A DNA stretch of 64,000 nt from Natrarchaeobaculum aegyptiacum (lineage in GTDB: Archaea > Halobacteriota > Halobacteria > Halobacteriales > Natrialbaceae). Of the stretch, positions 59,226 to 64,000 are shown one piece after another. Below the pieces are notes generated by a model. It searched no databases. It worked only from the letters and a program-made list of their open reading frames with translations, and was not told the DNA's origin. Each line of letters opens with the position of its first letter. Position 1 is the first letter of the stretch. The translations under genes were made by a program, and so were the position numbers. The stretch is from the NCBI RefSeq assembly GCF_002156705.1, contig NZ_CP019893.1:1116001-1180000 (forward strand). The letters are read 5' to 3'.

Positions 59226-60695
59226 ATGGAAGATATTGAGGAGTATCAATTAGAGATAACTGAGGATATCCGGGAGACGGTCGGATCAAAGCCAGTTCAA
59301 CCAATCTTATTCGTCGGTTCAGGCCTGTCAAAAAGATATTTCTCAGGACCAAGTTGGGACGGCTTATTGTCTAATCTCGCGGCCAGCTGTCCAAAGCTTG
59401 AATACAATTATGGGTATTATCGGCAAAGCCGCGATCCACCTGAGATGGGTAGTCTACTTGCTGACCGCTTTTCACAGTGGGCCTGGGATCAAAATGAGCG
59501 AAAATTTTCCGATATGAAACCTGACTACGAACAGAACCCAGACATATTTCTGAAAAAAGAGATTTCAGACCGCTTTAAAGAGCTTACACCAGAAACTGTT
59601 GATGAACTCACGGAAGAAAAGCTTGATGAGGATTTAACTATAGAAGATGCAGCTAACGAAATTGATCTATTGAGGGATATACAACCGCATGCTGTAATAA
59701 CAACTAATTATGATACGTTTTTAGAGACGATATTTAACAATGATGGCAAAGAAGACGAAAAATATGATGTTATCGTTGGTGAGAAAATACTGAGAGCACC
59801 CCACAAGAGTGTTGGAGAAATACTGAAAATTCATGGATCCGTGACTCAACCAGAGTCATTAATTTTGACATCTGAAGATTATGATGAATTTGTCAACAGA
59901 AAAAGATACCTTAGTTCAAAAATGCTCACCTATTTTGCTGAACACCCACTTCTAATTGTTGGGTACAGCGCCACTGATCCAAATGTTCGTTCTATCTTGT
60001 CTTGGGTAAATCAGCTGTTGCCCGGAGATGAGATGGTTGCTGAGGACATCTATTTCCTTAACTTTTGCCGTAATATTGAGGAGTTAGACGAATATTCGCT
60101 GAGAAAACGAATTCCACTCGGTGAAGAACGATATATTTCTGTAAAACAGATCATGGCGAAAGACTTCGGATGGGTCTTCGAAGCGTTTGCGAGCGGCGAA
60201 GGATTCGAAGTTGACATCCGTTACCTCCGGAAACTATTGGCAAATACCTACGAGGTGGTGCGGTCTAAATCCTCTCGCGAACGCGTTGTTGATCACCAGC
60301 GCTTGGAGGAGGTTGCAGAAGACCAAGGAGAACTGGCAACGGTACTTGGTATCTCAGCAGAAGAACGAGATCGAGGGTTCCTATTTGACCATGATCTTTC
60401 ACCAAGCGATCTCTACGATGAAACCGGACTCGGATCAGCACACAAATTCAAAGAGAAAGTGCTTGTTCCGATTTATCAAGATAGCGGAGTTAACATCACC
60501 GGATTCAAGAATTCCTATCATATCGCCTTCTGGAATGAAGGTGAGAGTCCTGACTACCGACGATATTCTAGTGCAGCAGTTGGTCTATGTAACCGGGTTA
60601 TGGAAGGCGAAGAATATAATTTGAACATCCCAGAAAGCCGAATAAATGAGGATCATATGGAACGTGGTTTAGACCTGAGTCCATTTATTGATTGA
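59226..60695 (+). CDS. SIR2-family NADase-like protein, probable defence effector
   Basis: A 489-residue protein. The N-terminal about 290 residues are a SIR2 domain: ILFVGSGLSKRYF (residues 28-40) binds NAD, ITTNYDTFLE (158-167) and KIHGSV with the catalytic His203 follow, and VGYSATDPNV (245-254) closes the site. Such SIR2 domains in defence proteins (for example ThsA, DSR and SIR2-containing Argonaute systems) cleave NAD to stop phage growth. The C-terminal 200 residues are unassigned and may sense the trigger. It is divergent from the three-gene operon. The GC content is low. Confidence 0.85.
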   Translation: MEDIEEYQLEITEDIRETVGSKPVQPILFVGSGLSKRYFSGPSWDGLLSNLAASCPKLEYNYGYYRQSRDPPEMGSLLADRFSQWAWDQNERKFSDMKPDYEQNPDIFLKKEISDRFKELTPETVDELTEEKLDEDLTIEDAANEIDLLRDIQPHAVITTNYDTFLETIFNNDGKEDEKYDVIVGEKILRAPHKSVGEILKIHGSVTQPESLILTSEDYDEFVNRKRYLSSKMLTYFAEHPLLIVGYSATDPNVRSILSWVNQLLPGDEMVAEDIYFLNFCRNIEELDEYSLRKRIPLGEERYISVKQIMAKDFGWVFEAFASGEGFEVDIRYLRKLLANTYEVVRSKSSRERVVDHQRLEEVAEDQGELATVLGISAEERDRGFLFDHDLSPSDLYDETGLGSAHKFKEKVLVPIYQDSGVNITGFKNSYHIAFWNEGESPDYRRYSSAAVGLCNRVMEGEEYNLNIPESRINEDHMERGLDLSPFID

Positions 60696-60907
60696 TATTC
60701 TCTATCGATTAACATAGGTCCCTTGTCTTCCTGATTATCGTAGCTTAGTGGGAACTTTGTTCATTGACTACAAGCTTTTCTGATCATAGATTTTCAGGGA
60801 GTAACACCGAGAATGGGTTTCAGCGCACTGTGTCTGTTTTCTATAGGATTTTTGGATAGCGGACGCGACCGTAATGGTCAGGACTCTAGCGTTTGTATTC
60901 GTGAGCA
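60696..60907. other. Intergenic region before the interrupted small gene
   Basis: I see no gene. The segment is AT-rich and contains the downstream end of the SIR2-like gene and the presumed promoter of the interrupted gene. Nothing else is recognised. Confidence 0.4.
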
Positions 60908-60981
60908 ATGCGACGATTCGAGGTAGGAGACCGCGTACGTATTGATATCCCGGATACAGCTGATCCAGACCATGACCGATT

Positions 60982-60991
60982 ACATGACTTG
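60982..60991. repeat. Target-site duplication, left copy
   Basis: ACATGACTTG occurs here and again at 62621-62630, exactly flanking the IS. Ten-base duplications are typical of ISH8-type IS4 elements. Confidence 0.85.
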
Positions 60992-62620
60992 CATCCGTTC
61001 TAGCTTAGCGACTAACTGAGACGGTGATCACGCCGAAAATGCGTCGAGTCTCACCGCAATCATACCGAGATAGCTGCTGCTCAAGCAAACCAGCCGGTTC
61101 TTGGTCATGTCTCCCGTCGAAGGCGGCGCACTCGCAGTCGTGAGTGCGCCGCCGTTCCAGAGCCGTCGCTGACCAGCCTGGGCGATCCAGCCCGTCTCGT
61201 CAGGCGAGTTCGTTACCAGAACTCGCCTGACTCCACCTGTTCACGTAACCTCGGACGGTGTGGATTTGGATCTCGTGACGACCACAGCAACAACGAATCG
61301 AGATCCGGTAGCTCGTACCCCAGATCCAACATCAGGTACAACTGGATCAGATGAGCGTGGCGTTCGACAGCGTGTGAACATCGTCGTCGAGGAAGCCGCG
61401 TCGACGACGCCGCGGCGTCGTCGGCGCAGTCTCGCTGCTTTGCGTCCAGTTTCTGGAGTTCGTCGACGATAACCCGGCTCATCAGCAGCGAGAGTGCTGC
61501 CATGATGATCAGCGCCTCGATGATGTAGGCGTCGGTCGTGTTGATCTCGTCCAGACCGAACCGTGATTTGAGTTCTTTGAACAGCAGTTCGATCTCCCAG
61601 CGCGCCCGATAGAGCTGTGCGATATCGGGCGCGCGGTAGTCGTCTCTCTCCAGATTCGTCAGGTACAGATGATACTCGCCGCTGTCATCGTTGCGAACGC
61701 CGACTAATCGGAAGGTTCGGGTCGCGCTGGCGCCCGACCCTCGTTTGCGGTCGAACGAGAGCGTGATCTGTACGTCAATTTCCTGTCGCTTCAGGTCGTC
61801 GAGGACGGCCTGCAGCGACTGGCCTTCTAGCGGAATGCTGTTCCCTCGCCACGTCCGGAGTTCTTCGACGATTTCGAAGTCTGCGTTTTCTTTGACGCGA
61901 GAGACGAACCAGCCATCATTGGCGTCAATGCGGTCGAACAGCCAGAAATCGTAGTAGCCGAGATCGAACAGAATGAGGGCGCCAGCTACCCACTCGCCGG
62001 TGGGTAGCTGGCTCCGTTCATGGGTGCTCGCGTCGGTCGTCCGAAATCGCGTTGGAAGTCCCGTTGAGAGCGATTCGGTGAGATGGAGTTTCGCCCCGGC
62101 TCGGTCATCATCGAGTGCGTAGACATCTTTGGCGTCTTGGTAGAGCGAGATGATCGTCGCGTCGACGATGAGGACGTCTCGAAATCGTTCGAGACGTCCG
62201 CTCAGCTCGGTTTGGCCGGTGTCGAGATTCTCGATGGCCTCATCGAGAATCTCTCGAAGGAGTGCGACGAACCCTGGTTTGAACCAGCCGTGAAACGTCG
62301 CATACGAGAGTTCGTCGCAGTCAGCCATCTCGACGTAGCGTTCGAGAAACGCCTGAATGGATCGATCAGAACCAGCGGCAAAGCCGAGGGAGAGCGTGTA
62401 AAACAACGCGACGACGTCGAGTTTCCGCTCTCGCTGGATAAGATTCGTTGCGCGAGCACGCTCGCGCAACTCATCGGATGGAAACGCTCTTTGAATTCGG
62501 TTCACAACTACTGAATCCGGTGGTTTGTACACACTTCCCACCGGATTCTCACATTCCTAGTTACTGACGATTCTAGCTTGGCGTCTCTGGATACCCCGAC
62601 CTGTTAAACTAGAACGGATG
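60992..62620 (-). mobile_element. Complete IS4-family (ISH8-type) insertion sequence
   Basis: A 1629-base element bounded by inverted repeats CATCCGTTCTAG (60992-61003) and CTAGAACGGATG (62609-62620), perfect over 12 bases. It is flanked by a 10-base target duplication and carries one intact transposase on the minus strand. The perfect ends, duplication and open frame suggest a recent insertion. Confidence 0.92.
61213..62541 (-). CDS. IS4-family (ISH8-type) transposase
   Basis: A 442-residue DDE transposase. The first Asp is in LIVDATIISLYQ near 127, the second in LILFDLGYYDFWLFDRI near 194, and the YREK-like signature is YRARWEIELLFKELKSRFGL near 322. The C-terminal block with SSRLPRRRC-like sequence (STRLPRRRCSHAVERHA) is characteristic of ISH8-group haloarchaeal transposases. 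Start is the GTG at 62539-62541. No frameshift or premature stop, so it should be active. Confidence 0.92.
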   Translation of the reverse strand: MGSVYKPPDSVVVNRIQRAFPSDELRERARATNLIQRERKLDVVALFYTLSLGFAAGSDRSIQAFLERYVEMADCDELSYATFHGWFKPGFVALLREILDEAIENLDTGQTELSGRLERFRDVLIVDATIISLYQDAKDVYALDDDRAGAKLHLTESLSTGLPTRFRTTDASTHERSQLPTGEWVAGALILFDLGYYDFWLFDRIDANDGWFVSRVKENADFEIVEELRTWRGNSIPLEGQSLQAVLDDLKRQEIDVQITLSFDRKRGSGASATRTFRLVGVRNDDSGEYHLYLTNLERDDYRAPDIAQLYRARWEIELLFKELKSRFGLDEINTTDAYIIEALIIMAALSLLMSRVIVDELQKLDAKQRDCADDAAASSTRLPRRRCSHAVERHAHLIQLYLMLDLGYELPDLDSLLLWSSRDPNPHRPRLREQVESGEFW

Positions 62621-62630
62621 ACATGACTTG
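62621..62630. repeat. Target-site duplication, right copy
   Basis: ACATGACTTG, identical to 60982-60991. Confidence 0.85.
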
Positions 62631-62846
62631 AATGGGATCATAGTAGACATCATTGAGGACGACGCTGGTCAGGAGACCAATGATCCAAGAGATTCCTACA
62701 TTTTCTGCGTGGAAACTACGGATGGCAATGTCGCTCACCTACGCTGGCGGGATCTTCGTCCTGCCCCTGAATAATAGTTCGACCGGCTGTCGTTCGACGG
62801 ACTCTCCGCACCACTTAAGAATACTCAATGAACACATCTCTCGTAG

Positions 62847-64000
62847 ATGGTCGAGAACTTTAGAGAGAAGGCTGATTTCATTTGGTCTATCGCAGACCTT
62901 CTCCGTGGGGATTACAAGCAGTCCGAGTATCAAAAAGTCATTCTGCCGCTGACGGTACTTCGTCGCCTCGACTGCGTGACGCAGCGCAACAAGGAAGACG
63001 TTTTAGAGCGCTACGAACAGCTCCAAGAGCAGGGCATCGAGAACGTCGCACCCGCACTAAAGAAGGCGTCTGGTGAGAAGGTGTACAACATCAGCGAGTA
63101 CACTTTCAAGTCGCTGTGTAACGACCCCGACCAGATTGCGAGCAACCTCCAGTACTATATCAACTCGTACGACGAGGAGACGAAGGAAATCTTCGATAAG
63201 TTCGATTTCAACCACCAAATTCAGCGCCTCGATGAGGCGGACCTCCTGTACCAGGTCATGGAGGAGTTCAAGGAGATCGACCTGCATCCAAATGAGGTCC
63301 CCAACGAGGAGATGGGGTACATCTACGAAGAACTCATCCGGAAGTTCAATGAGCTCAGCAACGAGACCGCCGGGGAGCACTTCACGCCCCGAGAGGTCAT
63401 CGAGCTGATGGTGAACCTCATTTTCGACGAGGACGACGAGGTACTGACCGAAGAGGGCGCAGTCCGCACGGTCTACGACCCCGCCTGTGGGACTGGTGGG
63501 ATGCTCAGCGTGGCGGAAGACCACGTACGAAGCTTCAATGAGGAAGCAAACCTCCACGTCTTCGGCCAGGAGTTAAATCCGGAGAGTTACGCTGTCTGCA
63601 ACTCAGACATGCTGATCAAAGGTCAGGAGCCCGATAATATTGTCTACGGTAATTCTTTTACTGATGATGGCTTCTCTGGCAAAAAATTCGACTACATGCT
63701 GTCAAACCCGCCGTTCGGTGTTTCCTGGAAGAAAGTCAGAGATGAGGTTGAGCGAGAGCACGAAGAACAGGGGTTCGCTGGCCGGTTCGGTGCTGGTACG
63801 CCGCGCGTTAGCGACGGTGCTCTTCTGTTTCTCCAACATATGATCAGTAAGATGAAGCCGCCTGAAGAGGGTGGGTCGCGGACAGCAATTGTGTTTAATG
63901 GATCACCTCTGTTCACGGGTGGTCCGAACAGTGGTGAATCCGCTATTCGCCGATGGATCATCGAAAATGATTGGCTAGAATGTATTGTGGGGCTCCCTGA
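62847..64000 (+). CDS. hsdM: Type I restriction-modification methyltransferase HsdM (N-terminal part, cut by window edge)
   Basis: The first 384 residues of a HsdM N6-adenine methyltransferase. An N-terminal helical domain (FIWSIADLLRGDYKQSEYQK) is followed by AGEHFTPREVIELMV near 175, the SAM-binding DPACGTGGML (211-220) and the catalytic NPPF motif (287-290 in DYMLSNPPFGVSW). HsdM works with HsdS to methylate, and with HsdR to cut, DNA; those genes would lie to the right of the window. Start is the ATG at 62847, 72 bases after the interrupted small gene. Confidence 0.92.
   Translation, partial: MVENFREKADFIWSIADLLRGDYKQSEYQKVILPLTVLRRLDCVTQRNKEDVLERYEQLQEQGIENVAPALKKASGEKVYNISEYTFKSLCNDPDQIASNLQYYINSYDEETKEIFDKFDFNHQIQRLDEADLLYQVMEEFKEIDLHPNEVPNEEMGYIYEELIRKFNELSNETAGEHFTPREVIELMVNLIFDEDDEVLTEEGAVRTVYDPACGTGGMLSVAEDHVRSFNEEANLHVFGQELNPESYAVCNSDMLIKGQEPDNIVYGNSFTDDGFSGKKFDYMLSNPPFGVSWKKVRDEVEREHEEQGFAGRFGAGTPRVSDGALLFLQHMISKMKPPEEGGSRTAIVFNGSPLFTGGPNSGESAIRRWIIENDWLECIVGLP

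Larger units (their letters stand above)
60908..62774 (+). pseudogene. Small SH3/KOW-like gene interrupted by an IS element
   Basis: The first part (60908-60991) encodes MRRFEVGDRVRIDIPDTADP and eight more residues; the second (62631-62774) continues in frame with NGIIVDIIEDDAGQETNDPR and ends HLRWRDLRPAPE. Removing the IS and one target copy restores a 75-residue protein. The GDRVRIDIP opening and the GNVAHLRWRDL ending resemble small SH3-barrel/KOW-like proteins found in haloarchaea. Function is unknown. The insertion is in codon 28, so the gene is inactivated. Confidence 0.75.

Noticed and set aside
1-64000. CRISPR arrays, rRNA genes and inteins
   Set aside because: No regularly spaced direct repeats, no rRNA-like conserved blocks and no intein splice motifs in infB, leuS or ileS were found on reading.

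Overview
The window is high-GC DNA whose proteins are rich in Asp and Glu and mostly lack signal peptides. The gene set is that of a halophilic archaeon of class Halobacteria: SecF, aIF5B/IF-2, archaeal Nob1, HVO_0234-type propeller, Cmi4-like protein, ADP-dependent sugar kinase, HalOD1, HTH-10 regulator and an ISH8-like element. The very frequent CTCGAG suggests order Natrialbales, but that is only an inference.

Layout. 1-9.8 kb is housekeeping: secF (cut by the window edge), a receiver protein, pgi, a CPBP protease, nob1 with a PRC-barrel gene, infB, a cold-shock gene and a PQQ-type propeller. 9.8-11.5 kb is a small accessory patch with degenerate 30-bp repeats, an integrase fragment, a GNAT enzyme and a 59-aa zinc ribbon. 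11.6-17.9 kb is a seven-gene minus-strand cluster (methyltransferase, GT4, pterin-synthase-like protein, dehydrogenase, CDP-alcohol phosphotransferase, membrane protein, FkbM methyltransferase), probably one pathway for an unknown envelope or lipid product. 18-26 kb holds a pseudo-receiver, an ADP-dependent kinase, a sugar nucleotidyltransferase and a TreT-like trehalose synthase. 26.6-29.8 kb is an arsenic locus (ArsR, RidA-like, ACR3, Usp) with a clear ArsR-type operator. 30-48.3 kb is mostly core: MscS, Hsp20, leuS, an HdrD-like Fe-S protein, cmi4, an XRE/DUF2178 pair with a striking tandem operator, glmM, prs, an H-NOX-like protein, a secreted metalloprotease and ileS.

From 48.3 kb to the end the DNA is accessory and becomes AT-rich, especially 53.7-60.9 kb. 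It carries degenerate repeats, a Tat lipoprotein, regulators, a VapBC-type pair, an intact tyrosine integrase, a tightly overlapping three-gene operon (1018-aa P-loop NTPase, 461-aa helical protein, 229-aa PD-(D/E)xK-like protein), a deleted second integrase copy, a SIR2-type NADase-like gene, an intact IS4/ISH8-type element with perfect ends and a 10-bp target duplication inside a small gene, and the start of a type I hsdM.

The most interesting candidate system is the three-gene operon at 53.76-58.88 kb. It lies between an intact integrase and a truncated copy of the same integrase in the same orientation, next to SIR2 and hsdM. This looks like a mobile anti-phage island; I could not assign the three genes to a named system.
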